A stretch of DNA of 64,000 nucleotides from an uncultured Butyricicoccus sp. (lineage in GTDB: Bacteria > Bacillota > Clostridia > Oscillospirales > Butyricicoccaceae). The translations under genes and the position numbers were made by a program. The notes under the pieces are model-generated. The model was not told the origin of the DNA. It made no database searches and saw only the letters and a list, made by a program, of their open reading frames with translations. The stretch is from assembly GCF_944381005.1 (NCBI RefSeq), contig NZ_CALWJM010000004.1, forward strand, positions 58,035 through 122,034, read 5' to 3'. Position 1 is the stretch's first letter. Every line of letters starts with the position of its first letter. Of the stretch, positions 24,576 to 34,331 are shown piece after piece.

Positions 24576-26009
24576 TTATTTCAAACGGCAAGAACAGCCA
24601 TAAGGGAACGTAGTGCCTGTTGTTGCAGGGTGGCTGGCATCACAGCAGACAAAGTCGGTGTCGATGTAGTTGGCAAAGCACTGTACTTGTAGATTGCGTG
24701 TTTGGCAGAGTGAAACAGGCGGTTGAGATGGGGTATCGAGGTTTTCAGGTAAAACGAACTTGATACATTTGACCTGAACATTTTGACAGCCGCTTTGATA
24801 GTGGGCTGGCAGCGTAAATGTTTTCATGCCACGCGATTGTTTTGAACCATCTGACAGGATTTCGGTCAAGACAACAGCGAGTGCGACTCGTTTTCCCGGA
24901 CATACGTTTTGAACCGTAGCATTCAGTTGCACGATACGTCCAAGCGATTCCAGAGACAGGTCACCGACATCAATGGTGACGGAGTCGGTACAGCCGGGGA
25001 TAGAAAAGTCAATCGGTGTAGGGCAGGGTTCAGGGTCAACAATTGTGGGGCAGTTCACTGTGACGGTAGGACTGGGGAACGTGACAGCATTGCCTTCGGT
25101 ATCACTGTATGTAATGGATTGATTGACTTCCTTTACACCCGAAGTTTGCGCAACATGCTGTACATAAAACTCCAGTACGGCACCTTCGTCAGCGGTAACG
25201 CCCAGTGAGGCAATATTCCATTCCAGTGTGTGCGTATCCAACACGTTGGCACTTCCCACAGTAGGGGTAAGCAGGCTGACAATATTGAAATCCGGATTAA
25301 GCATTTCATGAATGATAATATTGGTTGCGCCGGGTTTGGTCAGGTCTTTTGCAAGTTCCTCAAAGAAATCTTCTAGCTGCATATCGTCGGGCGCAATTAA
25401 AACGTAGGAAGCTGCTGGCTGGCTTGCCCAAGTGTTAAGCGCATCCACATTCAGTCCGCTATCTCCGTTCAGTCCAATACAGTAGACGGTAATCCCATCG
25501 TCTTTTGTCGCTTGTGCAATCGGCGTGGGGTCTGGGCCGGCAGTCGTTTCGCCGTCTGTAAACAGGACGATGATTTTTTGATTGGACGATGCAGGTTCAA
25601 ACAGTTCAATTGCCTTGGTGAATGCGTCGGCATGATTGGTGGAGCCGTTTGCAACCAGACTGTCAATGGCGGCATCCAGCGTGGAAACTGAGGTGATGAG
25701 CTGCGTATTTGCGACGGCAGTATCAGAAAAACTGACAACTGCGATTCGGCTGCCCGAACCAATCGTGCCAGTAGCTGCACCACCAGTCGTTTCCGATATG
25801 ATTTCGACAAACTTCTTTGCGCCTGATTTCATGTTGCTCAGTGGGGAGCCGCGCATGCTGCCCGAACGGTCAAGCACCAGCACAATATCGACCGGATTGG
25901 TCACGATATTCGGCGATGCTGTCAGCGCCAACGTGATTTTCAACGTACCGTTGCAATCAATTTGGTCGGTGCTGACCGTCTTGTTGGAAAATGTAACACC
26001 CAATGTCAT
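24576..26009 (-). CDS. von Willebrand factor A domain protein with Cys-rich C-terminal region
   Basis: About 477 aa. The vWA domain has the MIDAS motif DRSGSM near residue 45, a central Thr and FTDGET. A beta-rich middle region follows, then a domain with VCPGKRVALAVVLTEI and GMKTFTLPAHY and many Cys (about ten in the last 170 residues). No signal peptide or membrane anchor is visible, so localisation is unclear. Start choice is odd: AGGAGG is only 2 nt from ATG 26009, while TTG 26003 (codon 3) has ideal 8-nt spacing and may be the true start. Next to a Zn ATPase but with its own spacing; function unknown. Confidence 0.75.
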   Translation of the reverse strand: MTLGVTFSNKTVSTDQIDCNGTLKITLALTASPNIVTNPVDIVLVLDRSGSMRGSPLSNMKSGAKKFVEIISETTGGAATGTIGSGSRIAVVSFSDTAVANTQLITSVSTLDAAIDSLVANGSTNHADAFTKAIELFEPASSNQKIIVLFTDGETTAGPDPTPIAQATKDDGITVYCIGLNGDSGLNVDALNTWASQPAASYVLIAPDDMQLEDFFEELAKDLTKPGATNIIIHEMLNPDFNIVSLLTPTVGSANVLDTHTLEWNIASLGVTADEGAVLEFYVQHVAQTSGVKEVNQSITYSDTEGNAVTFPSPTVTVNCPTIVDPEPCPTPIDFSIPGCTDSVTIDVGDLSLESLGRIVQLNATVQNVCPGKRVALAVVLTEILSDGSKQSRGMKTFTLPAHYQSGCQNVQVKCIKFVLPENLDTPSQPPVSLCQTRNLQVQCFANYIDTDFVCCDASHPATTGTTFPYGCSCRLK

Positions 26010-26085
26010 TTCCTCCTTTTGTTTGGGAATACTCCATCTTATGCCCAAAAAAGACAAAAGGATACACTGTTTGACAGTATGCGTA

Positions 26086-26116
26086 TAAAAAAGCGTCCGG
26101 ATGATTTCCGGACGCT
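26086..26116 (-). terminator. Terminator of zinc ATPase gene
   Basis: On the minus strand AGCGTCCGG pairs with CCGGACGCT (plus 26108-26116 / 26092-26100), followed by T6. It lies between the ATPase stop and the vWA gene. Confidence 0.9.
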
Positions 26117-26129
26117 GAAAAAATATGAA

Positions 26130-28841
26130 TTATCCTTTTTTGTAAAGAATACGGATGGCGTTGAGCACACAGAGCATAGCAACACCGGTATCTGCAAAGA
26201 CAGCCAGCCATAGAGAAGCAATGCCAGCCAGTCCAAGCAGCATGACCGCGATTTTGATGACCAGTGCAAAGACAACATTTTGTCGGGCAACGCGCACCGA
26301 AATACGGGCGATATCAACCGAATCGACAATGGCCAGGGGGTCAGAGGTCATAAAGACGATATCGGCGGCTTCGATAGCTGCATCGGCACCAGACCCCATT
26401 GCCGCACCGACATCGGCATTGGCAAGTACAGGCGCGTCGTTGATGCCATCACCGACATATAATACAGCACCATGTTGCTGACGAATTTGCTTGAGTGCTT
26501 CCAGCTTTTGTTCGGGCAGCAGACGGGCGCGCACTTCCTGAATGTCCAGTTGCTTGGCAACCGATTCGGCGCTTTCCTGTGCGTCGCCGGTGAGCATAAC
26601 TGTCACCAAATCTTGCTTGCGCAAATGCTTCATAGCAGATTTTGCGGTAGGCTTGATGGTGTCTGAAATGACCAGACAACCGGCATAGCGTCCGGCAGCA
26701 GATACTAAAACTTCTGTACCGGCCTGCGGAGAAGTGTAGCCGGAAAGGTCAATGCCTGCGGTTTCCAGCAGACTGCGATTGCCACACAGAACGGTCATAC
26801 CTGAAATCATGGCCACAATGCCTTGCCCAGCAATTTCTTGAATCTTGTCGGGTTTTACCAACTTAATGCCGCGTTCGCGTGCAGCGGCAAGGACGCTCTG
26901 GGCAATCGGGTGGGTGGATTGCGATTCGGAAGTGGCTGCCATAGACAGCAAGGTTTGCTCATTGATGCCCGCTGCGGGAATGGTGCGCTGTACTACGAAG
27001 TTGCCTTTGGTCAGAGTTCCGGTCTTGTCCATTGCGACAGCATGGACGTGGCGCAAGGCTTCGAGCGAAGCGCCGCCTTTAAACAGAATACCGTGTCGCG
27101 AACCCGCACCAATGCCGGCAAAGAACGAAAGCGGCACACTGAGCACCAGCGCACAAGGGCAACTGATGACCAGAAAACTGAGCGCGGTGTATAACCAATG
27201 GCTCCATTCGCCTGTGATGACCGACGGGACAACCGCGGTCAGCAGCGCGACGACAACTACGATAGGTGTATAAATGCGCGAAAAACGGGTGACAAAACGG
27301 TCCATTTTGGGCTTGCTTGCCGCTGCGTTTTCGACTGCGTCCAAGATACGCGTTACCATGGAATCAGATAGCGTATGGGTAACTTCAAGTTGAAGGGCAC
27401 CAGTGCTGTTGACACAGCCCGAAGTGACGGCCGAACCGGGATGCACACCGACCGGAACCGGTTCGCCGGTGACTGGTGAAGTGTCAATGCGGCTGTCACC
27501 CGCGCGTACAATGCCATCAAGCGGGATACGGTCGCCCGGACGCACCAGAAGTAAATCGCCAACCTGTGCCTGTGCCGCGGGTACAGTATGTACAACACCG
27601 TGACTGTCAATGCGGTGTACAACTTCGGGGCGCAGGTCAATCGCTTCCATAATCTGGCGGCGACTCTTTTCGACCGCACGGTGTTCAAAGAATTCACCGA
27701 TACGGTAAAACAGCATGACACCGACCGCTTCGGTGTAAGTACCCATCGCAATCGCGCCCAATGTCGCCAGAGACATCAGGAAATTTTCGTCAAATACATG
27801 CCCGTTTTTGATGTTTTTCAGGGCGGTCAATAGGATATCACCGCCTAAAATGACATAGGACAGGCACAGAACGAACATGGAAACCAGCGGTTGCGGTACC
27901 AGAAAATCCAGCAGCACGCCGACCAGCATTAGAGCTGCACCAATTAGAATACTGCGCAGTTCATGCGGGTTGGCTTCTTCGGTGAGTTGTGCGCCAGTGC
28001 TTTCGAGCGGTTCTACAATGGCATCCGGTTCAACTGACATACACACTCGGCGGATTTGGTCGAGACGTGCTTCTGGGTTGTCGGCAGCCAGACGAAGTTG
28101 TTTGGTAGCGTACACCACCACAGCGTCGGAAACGCCGGGCAGTTTACGGATTTTTTCTTCCATCACGGCTGCACAGTGGGCACAGCTCAGGTTGCGGATG
28201 CGATAAATCCGACGCTCACCCGGCACATCGCTTTTGAGTTCGCGTGCAGGGGCTTCCTCATGTTCGTGGTCGTGTCCGCAATCACAATCATGTGTGTGCT
28301 CATGCGTATGTTCGTGCGTGTGTTCGTGGTGGTGTGCATCGTGTTCGTGATGTTCGTGATGCTCGTGTGTATGGTCGTGTCCGGAATCATGCGTATGTCC
28401 GTGGGAATGGGTATCTGTATGGTCATGTGCAGGTTGGGGTTCGGGTGCCGTTTCCGGTTGGATTTCGTGTACCTTGATAGATTCAGTTTCGCGCAGATTG
28501 GACAATTCGTGCTCGGTTTCGTACTGATAAGAGGCTTGCGGATATACCGGAACATCGTCGGGCAGGGTGTCCAGCACATGGTCAAGTGACGCATCTGGAG
28601 TGTCGTCTGCTGGTTCGGCAATTTGGGAGGTATCGGGGTCTGTGTCCTTGGATGCCGTATCGTCTGATACGATTGGGTCGTCGGGTGTGGATGACATCTC
28701 ATCTTTGGATATATCCGAAGTGCTGTCGTCGGAAACGGCAGCCGATTCGGGAGTATCCTCGAAATTGGGAACAAGTTCAGAGTCGAGGAGCGCGTCATCC
28801 TCGTCGGTGAGAGGGTATTTGCGCACGGAATCTAGGCTCAT
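26130..28841 (-). CDS. Zn/Cd/Pb-type P1B ATPase with acidic and His-rich N-terminal extension
   Basis: 903 aa. Residues 1-130 are Asp/Ser/Glu-rich and disordered, 138-194 are extremely His-rich (repeated HTHEH, ending HDCDCGH), and then comes a HMA domain with CAHC (220-223). The catalytic part has SCPCALVLSVPL (CPC), DKTGTLT, HP-locus THPIAQS and GDGINDAP; the last membrane segment has an FADTG Asp, as in Zn/Cd exporters. It pumps divalent metal out of the cytoplasm. Start ATG 28841 follows AAAGGAG. A putative ArsR/CzrA operator overlaps the transcript start. Usual family length is 620-750 aa, so the N-terminus is unusual. Confidence 0.9.
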   Translation of the reverse strand: MSLDSVRKYPLTDEDDALLDSELVPNFEDTPESAAVSDDSTSDISKDEMSSTPDDPIVSDDTASKDTDPDTSQIAEPADDTPDASLDHVLDTLPDDVPVYPQASYQYETEHELSNLRETESIKVHEIQPETAPEPQPAHDHTDTHSHGHTHDSGHDHTHEHHEHHEHDAHHHEHTHEHTHEHTHDCDCGHDHEHEEAPARELKSDVPGERRIYRIRNLSCAHCAAVMEEKIRKLPGVSDAVVVYATKQLRLAADNPEARLDQIRRVCMSVEPDAIVEPLESTGAQLTEEANPHELRSILIGAALMLVGVLLDFLVPQPLVSMFVLCLSYVILGGDILLTALKNIKNGHVFDENFLMSLATLGAIAMGTYTEAVGVMLFYRIGEFFEHRAVEKSRRQIMEAIDLRPEVVHRIDSHGVVHTVPAAQAQVGDLLLVRPGDRIPLDGIVRAGDSRIDTSPVTGEPVPVGVHPGSAVTSGCVNSTGALQLEVTHTLSDSMVTRILDAVENAAASKPKMDRFVTRFSRIYTPIVVVVALLTAVVPSVITGEWSHWLYTALSFLVISCPCALVLSVPLSFFAGIGAGSRHGILFKGGASLEALRHVHAVAMDKTGTLTKGNFVVQRTIPAAGINEQTLLSMAATSESQSTHPIAQSVLAAARERGIKLVKPDKIQEIAGQGIVAMISGMTVLCGNRSLLETAGIDLSGYTSPQAGTEVLVSAAGRYAGCLVISDTIKPTAKSAMKHLRKQDLVTVMLTGDAQESAESVAKQLDIQEVRARLLPEQKLEALKQIRQQHGAVLYVGDGINDAPVLANADVGAAMGSGADAAIEAADIVFMTSDPLAIVDSVDIARISVRVARQNVVFALVIKIAVMLLGLAGIASLWLAVFADTGVAMLCVLNAIRILYKKG

Positions 28842-28864
28842 AACATCAACTCCTTTTGGGAATG

Positions 28865-28882
28865 TATGAACAGTCATTCATA
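28865..28882. promoter_or_regulatory. Candidate ArsR/SmtB (CzrA-type) operator
   Basis: TATGAA-CAGTCA-TTCATA is a perfect 6+6 palindrome with a 6-bp centre, close to the 12-2-12-type TGAA-n6-TTCA operators of zinc-sensing ArsR-family repressors. It lies a few bases after the inferred transcription start of the ATPase gene. Confidence 0.55.
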
Positions 28883-28894
28883 TGTTTCGATAGT

Positions 28895-28923
28895 ATCATA
28901 ACGCAAAATGCAGTAATTGTCAA
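28895..28923 (-). promoter_or_regulatory. Promoter of zinc ATPase gene
   Basis: Minus strand TTGACA (plus 28918-28923), 17 bp, TATGAT (plus 28895-28900). Confidence 0.8.
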
Positions 28924-29034
28924 GATAAAACCGTCAAATTGTGTCAGATACCAAGCGAAAAATTACGTTTTTTGCATAAATCAAGCGGTATCAATGAGCA
29001 TCCGCTTTTGCGTTTTGATTATACCAGAAACAGC

Positions 29035-29072
29035 CCTAAAAAGCAAATGGCGCTGCTCAAAAAGCAGCGCCA
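29035..29072 (-). terminator. Terminator of pyrBI
   Basis: TGGCGCTGCT (29048-29057) pairs with AGCAGCGCCA (29063-29072); on the minus strand it is followed by TTTGCTTTTT. Confidence 0.8.
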
Positions 29073-29085
29073 AGAGTGCTTTACA

Positions 29086-29511
29086 TTAGGGATTTTGCTT
29101 GTTGGGTTCCTGCTCACAGTACAGGCAGCGGTACTTGCCGTTTTCGCCCAACACAAAGATATGGTCGATTTCTTCTTCGATGGTTGTAATGCAGCGCGGA
29201 TTGCGGCAGCGAATGACGTTTTTCAAGGTTTTGGGCTTGACGAGCTTCTTCTTTTCCACGATTTCGCCGTTACGGATGGTGTCGATGGTGATATCGGGGT
29301 CGAGATAGCCCAGCACATCCAAGTCAAGGTCAATCATGGATTCGATTTTGATGATATCCTTATGACCGTGCTTACCCGAACGGGCGTTGCGGATGAGGGC
29401 AACACAGCAATCGAGCTGGTCAAGACCGGCGAGGTGGTAAATTTGCATACCAGTGCCTGCTTTGATGTGGTCGATAACGATGCCGTTTTGGATGGAATCA
29501 ATATTCAGCAT
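29086..29511 (-). CDS. pyrI: Aspartate carbamoyltransferase regulatory subunit
   Basis: 141 aa. N-terminal nucleotide-binding domain (DHIKAGTGMQIYHLAGL) and C-terminal zinc domain with ligands in CRNPRC and CLYC. In class B ATCase PyrI binds CTP/ATP for allosteric control of PyrB. ATG 29511 lies 5 nt after the pyrB stop; its AAGGAGG overlaps the end of pyrB, indicating translational coupling. Confidence 0.95.
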   Translation of the reverse strand: MLNIDSIQNGIVIDHIKAGTGMQIYHLAGLDQLDCCVALIRNARSGKHGHKDIIKIESMIDLDLDVLGYLDPDITIDTIRNGEIVEKKKLVKPKTLKNVIRCRNPRCITTIEEEIDHIFVLGENGKYRCLYCEQEPNKQNP

Positions 29512-29516
29512 AACAG

Positions 29517-30443
29517 TTAAACCTCCTTGTCAGCCAGACCCAGCAGGGTCATGATGAGTGCCATACGCACAAAAACGCCGTTGTGTGCCTGCTCAAAGTA
29601 TGCGGCGCGCGGGTCGTCATCGACCGGCAGGGCGATTTCGTTGACGCGCGGCAGCGGGTGCAGTACGGCCATATCTTCCTTGGCCAGCTTCATCTTGTCG
29701 GCTGTCAGGATATAGGTGTCTTTCAAACGGATATAATCTTCTTCGTTAAAGAAGCGCTCACGCTGTACGCGGGTCATATACAGGATATCAAGCTGGGGCA
29801 TTGCTTCTTCTAAGCTGGTCATTTCCACATATTCAATGTTGCGCGGCTTGAGTGCTTCGGTAATGACGTATTCGGGCACGCGCAGTTCTTCAGGGGAGAT
29901 GAGCACGAAGCGGATGCCATCGTAACGCGACAGCGACTTAATCAGAGAGTGAACGGTACGGCCGAACTTGAGGTCACCGCACAAGCCGATTGTCATATTG
30001 TTCAGACGGCCCTTGCGGCGGTAGATGGTAAGCAGGTCGGTCAGTGTTTGGGTGGGATGCTGGTGGCCGCCGTCACCGGCGTTGATGACCGGAATGGAAG
30101 AATAGTGTGCAGCGCGGCGCGGTGCACCTTCCTTCGGGTGACGCATAGCGGCAATGTCCGCATAGCTGGAAATAACACGGATGGTATCGGCTACCGATTC
30201 GCCCTTGGAAGCCGAGGAAGAATCCGCGCTCGAAAATCCCAGAACCGAGCCGCCCAGATTGAGCATGGCGGCCTCAAAGGACAAACGGGTACGCGTAGAA
30301 GGTTCATAGAAAAGCGTAGCGAGCTTTTTGTGTACGCAAACATCCTGATAAGCGGTGGGGTTTGCGGCGATACGGTTTGCGAGGGCGAGCAGCTGCTGCG
30401 TTTCCTCAACGGTGAAATCGAGCGGGTCAATCAAGTGACGCAT
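29517..30443 (-). CDS. pyrB: Aspartate carbamoyltransferase catalytic subunit
   Basis: 308 aa. Carbamoyl-phosphate site [12 protein letters not shown], then [15 protein letters not shown] (aspartate and CP contacts), MTRVQRERF and HPLPRVNEI. It catalyses the first committed step of pyrimidine synthesis, joining carbamoyl phosphate and aspartate. Ribosome site TTAGGAGG. Only ~5 kb from the carbamoyltransferase/carbamate kinase module, but on the opposite strand. Confidence 0.96.
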   Translation of the reverse strand: MRHLIDPLDFTVEETQQLLALANRIAANPTAYQDVCVHKKLATLFYEPSTRTRLSFEAAMLNLGGSVLGFSSADSSSASKGESVADTIRVISSYADIAAMRHPKEGAPRRAAHYSSIPVINAGDGGHQHPTQTLTDLLTIYRRKGRLNNMTIGLCGDLKFGRTVHSLIKSLSRYDGIRFVLISPEELRVPEYVITEALKPRNIEYVEMTSLEEAMPQLDILYMTRVQRERFFNEEDYIRLKDTYILTADKMKLAKEDMAVLHPLPRVNEIALPVDDDPRAAYFEQAHNGVFVRMALIMTLLGLADKEV

Positions 30444-30509
30444 AATATCCTCCTAAATTTATGATTTCCAGGGATGTATAACAATTCGGTCGGACTTTTG
30501 CTTATCCTA

Positions 30510-30538
30510 ATGATATAATTTACAATCAGGCTTGTCCA
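30510..30538 (-). promoter_or_regulatory. Probable pyrB promoter
   Basis: Minus strand TGGACA (plus 30533-30538), 17 bp, TATCAT (plus 30510-30515). Upstream, two hairpins (ACGGATGG/CCATCCGT and TTGCGGC/GCCGCAA) lie between the regulator stop and this promoter and probably end the regulator transcript. Confidence 0.5.
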
Positions 30539-30630
30539 GACCAAAGCGAAAAAAGGGCAAAATTTTTTTGCGGCACAGCCGCAAGGGACGGATGGAAGCC
30601 ATCTGGCCGCCATCCGTTTTGGTTACAAAA

Positions 30631-31269
30631 TCAGGCATCGGCGTCGATGTAACTGTACAGAGTATATTTGGAGATTCCATAGTATTTTGAAATTTTATCG
30701 CCCGATTTGGTGATAAGGAAGGCACCGGCTTTGTTTAAAAATTGAATGGCGCGGATTTTGTCTTCCTTTGTCATCAGTGCGACCGGCTTGCCGACCAATC
30801 GAGTCGATTGCTCAATCAGTTCGTCGAGCAGTTCCCCGACGCTCTGTACAATGCGTTCCGGCTCTTTTTCTTCGGCTTCGGCGGCGGTGGATAACAGCGG
30901 TTTTAAACTGCTGTCGAACATTAAAAGGCCGGTGATGTCGAAGTTAATCGCCAGAATAAAGCGTAGATGCCCGTCCTCATCGCGCAGATAGATGGTCGAG
31001 CTTTTGAGAATTTTGCCATCTTTGGTGCGGGTCAGATAGCCGAGATGGTCTTGGGCATTATCGCCGTGCTGAAGGGCGTCAAGCACGACGTGGGAAGGCC
31101 CGTCACCAAGCTGGCGGCCGGTGACATGTCCGTTTTCGATGGCAACGATGGAGTGCTCAATATCGCAGTCGGCCAGGGAGTGCACGACGACCTCACAGTT
31201 GGAGCCGAATTGAAGCGCCAGCCCGTGCGCAATACGGCGCAGGGCGTCCAAAGAGAGTTCTTGCATCAT
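30631..31269 (-). CDS. YheO/DauR-type PAS and helix-turn-helix regulator
   Basis: 212 aa. N-terminal YheO-like PAS domain (FGSNCEVVVHSL, DHLGYLTRTKDGKILKSSTIY, FILAINFDIT) and a C-terminal HTH_22 domain with DKIRAIQFLNKAGAFLITKSGD and YYGISKYTLYSYID. Such proteins are local regulators of amino-acid and purine catabolic genes. It is divergent from ygeX, with a 363-bp shared region holding promoters in both directions, so it probably controls the ygeX-arcC operon in response to a metabolite bound by the PAS domain. Two Met start codons are adjacent (31269, 31266). Confidence 0.85.
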   Translation of the reverse strand: MMQELSLDALRRIAHGLALQFGSNCEVVVHSLADCDIEHSIVAIENGHVTGRQLGDGPSHVVLDALQHGDNAQDHLGYLTRTKDGKILKSSTIYLRDEDGHLRFILAINFDITGLLMFDSSLKPLLSTAAEAEEKEPERIVQSVGELLDELIEQSTRLVGKPVALMTKEDKIRAIQFLNKAGAFLITKSGDKISKYYGISKYTLYSYIDADA

Positions 31270-31324
31270 GGAGAATGTCCTGCCTTTCGTGAGAGAGTTT
31301 CCATCCCGATAGTAATGATTAAAA

Positions 31325-31330
31325 ATTATA
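31325..31330 (-). promoter_or_regulatory. Extended -10 promoter of the YheO-type regulator
   Basis: Minus strand TGCTATAAT, an extended -10, about 55 nt before the regulator start. No good -35 is seen. Confidence 0.45.
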
Positions 31331-31539
31331 GCATATTCGACAGGGGAAAGCTACAAAAAGATTGGGACTAAAAAATATTTTTTTGATTTGAGTGAATAAA
31401 TCGCAAAAACAAAGCGAAACAACGCGCTTGATATGCTGAAAAAGTGCGCGCGGCAGGGCGGTTTGAGTGTGTGGTAAAAATGCACAAAAAGCGAGCTAAA
31501 TATTTTTTATAAAACCAAAAAAATTTTTAGGAAAGTGCA

Positions 31540-31567
31540 TTGACATTTGTCGTCAAGATGATAAGAT
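31540..31567 (+). promoter_or_regulatory. ygeX operon promoter
   Basis: TTGACA 31540-31545, 16 bp, TAAGAT 31562-31567. The rest of the ~360-bp intergenic region is AT-rich and shows nothing else I can name. Confidence 0.6.
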
Positions 31568-31632
31568 GGAAGCAGGATAAGCGCTTGGAAATGCAGTGCA
31601 CAATATGTGATTTATGGAAGGTTGGGATAAAC

Positions 31633-32847
31633 ATGGATTCGATTAAATGGGTCGGTAACAAGATGCCAAAAACCGAGGACAAGCAGCTTTCGGTTATGAG
31701 CCTTGAGAATGTCTCCAAGGCACGCGCATTCCACCAGAGTTTCCCGCAGTATGCGGTGACACCGCTGGCTGGACTGTCCGGCATGGCAAAGCATCTGGGA
31801 CTCAAGGGCGTTTTCGTCAAGGACGAAAGCTACCGCTTCGGTCTGAATGCGTTTAAGGTGCTGGGCGGCTCGTTCGCAATGGCAAACTATATTGCCGAAG
31901 AACTGGGACGCGATGTATCTGAAATGACCTATGATTATCTGACCAGCCAGAAGCTGAAAGATGAGTTTGGTCAGGCAACATTCTTTACCGCTACCGATGG
32001 CAACCACGGCCGCGGCGTGGCTTGGGCGGCAAATAAGCTCGGTCAGAAGGCCGTTGTACTGATGCCCAAGGGCAGCGTAAAGTCGCGCTTTGACAACATC
32101 GCAAAGGAAGGCGCTAAGGTTACAATCGAGGAAGTCAACTACGACGAATGTGTACGCCGCGCAAATGCAATGGCAGAGCAGACCGAACACGGCGTTATGG
32201 TACAGGATACCGCGTGGGAGGGTTATGAAAAGATTCCGGCGTGGATTATGCAGGGCTATGGCACCATGGCAAGCGAAGCTGCCGAGCAGCTCAAGACCGC
32301 TGGTATTGACCGCCCAACCCATATTTTTGTACAAGCCGGTGTCGGTTCGCTGGCAGGTGCCGTACAGGGCTACTTTGCAAACCTGTTCCCCGACAACACC
32401 CCCACGACCGTGATTATGGAAGCACAGGCGGCTGACTGCCTCTATCAGGGCGCAAAGGCGGCTGACGGTGAAATCCGTTTTGTAGACGGCGATTTGCAGA
32501 CCATCATGGCAGGTCTGGCGTGCGGCGAACCCAACACCATTTCCTGGGACATCTTGAAGAACCATTCGTCGTTCTTCGTATCCTGCCCAGACTGGGTATC
32601 GGCAAAGGGTATGCGTATGCTGGGCGCACCGGTCAAGGGTGACCCGCAGGTTGTTTCGGGCGAATCGGGTGCTGTTGGCATGGGTCTGCTGGCAACCCTG
32701 ATGGAGTCGGACGAATACAAGGAACTGCGCGATGCCATCGGCTTGGACGAAAACAGCGTGGTCTTGATGTTCTCGACAGAGGGCGATACCGACCCGGAAA
32801 ATTATCAGGCAATCGTGTGGAATGGCGCACACGCAAGTGAAGAATAA
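31633..32847 (+). CDS. ygeX: 2,3-diaminopropionate ammonia-lyase
   Basis: 404 aa PLP enzyme of the tryptophan-synthase-beta fold. The PLP lysine lies in RFGLNAFKVLGGSF, followed by TDGNHGRGVAW and the glycine-rich loop SGESGAVGMG. It converts 2,3-diaminopropionate to pyruvate and two ammonia. It heads a four-gene operon whose members in E. coli and gut Clostridia belong to the anaerobic purine-degradation island. The ATG at 31633 is taken as start; the longer frame runs through the promoter. Codon use is strongly biased, suggesting high expression. Confidence 0.93.
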   Translation: MDSIKWVGNKMPKTEDKQLSVMSLENVSKARAFHQSFPQYAVTPLAGLSGMAKHLGLKGVFVKDESYRFGLNAFKVLGGSFAMANYIAEELGRDVSEMTYDYLTSQKLKDEFGQATFFTATDGNHGRGVAWAANKLGQKAVVLMPKGSVKSRFDNIAKEGAKVTIEEVNYDECVRRANAMAEQTEHGVMVQDTAWEGYEKIPAWIMQGYGTMASEAAEQLKTAGIDRPTHIFVQAGVGSLAGAVQGYFANLFPDNTPTTVIMEAQAADCLYQGAKAADGEIRFVDGDLQTIMAGLACGEPNTISWDILKNHSSFFVSCPDWVSAKGMRMLGAPVKGDPQVVSGESGAVGMGLLATLMESDEYKELRDAIGLDENSVVLMFSTEGDTDPENYQAIVWNGAHASEE

Positions 32848-32897
32848 GCAAACTCCAAAGATAAAAAATAACTTGGATTTTTTAGGAGGTTTTGACA

Positions 32898-34289
32898 ATG
32901 GATTTACAAGCAATCAAGCAGGCGGCTCAGGGCTATCAGGCAGACATGACCGCATTCCTGCGCGCAATGATTTCTCACCCCAGTGAGAGCTGCCAGGAAA
33001 AGGAAGTTGTTATGTGCATCAAGGCCGAGATGGAAAAGCTGGGCTATGATAAAGTAGAGATTGACGGCTTGGGCAATGTCATCGGCTGGATGGGCGAGGG
33101 CGACAAGATTATCGCCATTGACTCCCACATTGATACCGTTGGTATCGGCAACATCAATAACTGGACGGCTGACCCGTACAAGGGTTATGAGGATGACGAA
33201 GTTATCTATGGCCGCGGCGGTTCCGACCAGGAAGGCGGCATGGCTTCGGCAACTTATGGCGCTAAGATTATGAAGGATATGGGTCTGATTCCGGACGGCT
33301 ACAAGATTATGGTTGTTGGTTCGGTTCAGGAAGAGGACTGCGACGGCATGTGCTGGCAGTACATTGTCAATAAGTTCCTGCCGGAAAAGGGCATCAAGAA
33401 GGAGCAGATTGAGTTCGTTATTTCCACCGAGCCGACCGACGGCGGCATCTATCGCGGCCATCGCGGACGCATGGAGATTCGCGTAGACGTTAAGGGCGTT
33501 TCCTGCCACGGTTCTGCACCCGAACGCGGTGACAATGCGATTTACAAGATGGCAGATATCCTTCAGGATGTACGCGCACTCAACGAGAATCCGGCGGATG
33601 ACACCGTTGAAATCAAGGGCCTTGTCAAGATGCTCGACCCCAAGTACAACCCCGACCACTATGAAGATGCACGCTTCCTCGGCCGTGGTACCTGCACCAC
33701 TTCGGAGATTTTCTACACCTCGCCCAGCCGCTGCGCGGTTGCCGATTCGTGCTCGATTTCCATTGACCGCCGCATGACCGCAGGCGAAACTTGGGATTCC
33801 TGCTTGCAGGAAATCCGTGACCTGCCGCATGTAAAGCAGTACGGCGACGACGTTACCGTTTCGATGTACATGTATGACCGTCCGTCGTGGACAAGCGAAG
33901 TCTATGAGACCGAGTGCTACTTCCCGACTTGGATTAACAAGGAAACCGCTGCCCATGTACAGGCACTCATCGACGCGCACCACGCAATGTTCGGTGAAGA
34001 GCGCATCGGGCCGGAGGGCGCAATGCACCTGCGTCATCGTCCGCTGACCGACAAGTGGACATTCTCGACCAACGGTGTTGCTATTCAGGGCCGCTATGGT
34101 ATCCCCTGTGTTGGCTTTGGCCCCGGCGCTGAGAGCCAGGCACACGCACCCAACGAGATTACCTGGAAGCAGGACCTTGTAACTTGCGCAGCTCTGTATG
34201 CGGCAGTACCTTCTTTCTATAAGGAAGAGAACAAGACCGACGACGTTGCACAGTTCCGCGCAACCCTGACCGATAACGATATCAAGTAA
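32898..34289 (+). CDS. ygeY: YgeY-family M20-type hydrolase
   Basis: 463 aa. M20 metallopeptidase fold with [37 protein letters not shown] and [18 protein letters not shown]; di-zinc ligands H, D, E-E are all present. YgeY is the selenium-metabolism-linked hydrolase of purine islands, thought to hydrolyse a ureido or carbamoyl bond. It starts 50 nt after ygeX with TTTAGGAGG. Confidence 0.92.
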   Translation: MDLQAIKQAAQGYQADMTAFLRAMISHPSESCQEKEVVMCIKAEMEKLGYDKVEIDGLGNVIGWMGEGDKIIAIDSHIDTVGIGNINNWTADPYKGYEDDEVIYGRGGSDQEGGMASATYGAKIMKDMGLIPDGYKIMVVGSVQEEDCDGMCWQYIVNKFLPEKGIKKEQIEFVISTEPTDGGIYRGHRGRMEIRVDVKGVSCHGSAPERGDNAIYKMADILQDVRALNENPADDTVEIKGLVKMLDPKYNPDHYEDARFLGRGTCTTSEIFYTSPSRCAVADSCSISIDRRMTAGETWDSCLQEIRDLPHVKQYGDDVTVSMYMYDRPSWTSEVYETECYFPTWINKETAAHVQALIDAHHAMFGEERIGPEGAMHLRHRPLTDKWTFSTNGVAIQGRYGIPCVGFGPGAESQAHAPNEITWKQDLVTCAALYAAVPSFYKEENKTDDVAQFRATLTDNDIK

Positions 34290-34331
34290 ACCCCAATATA
34301 AAAAACAACCATCATAAAGGAGATTTTGACT

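Noticed and set aside
31612..32913. 433-codon open frame antisense to ygeX
   Set aside because: It has the same cause as the ygeY/ygeW antisense frame; ygeX itself is unambiguous.
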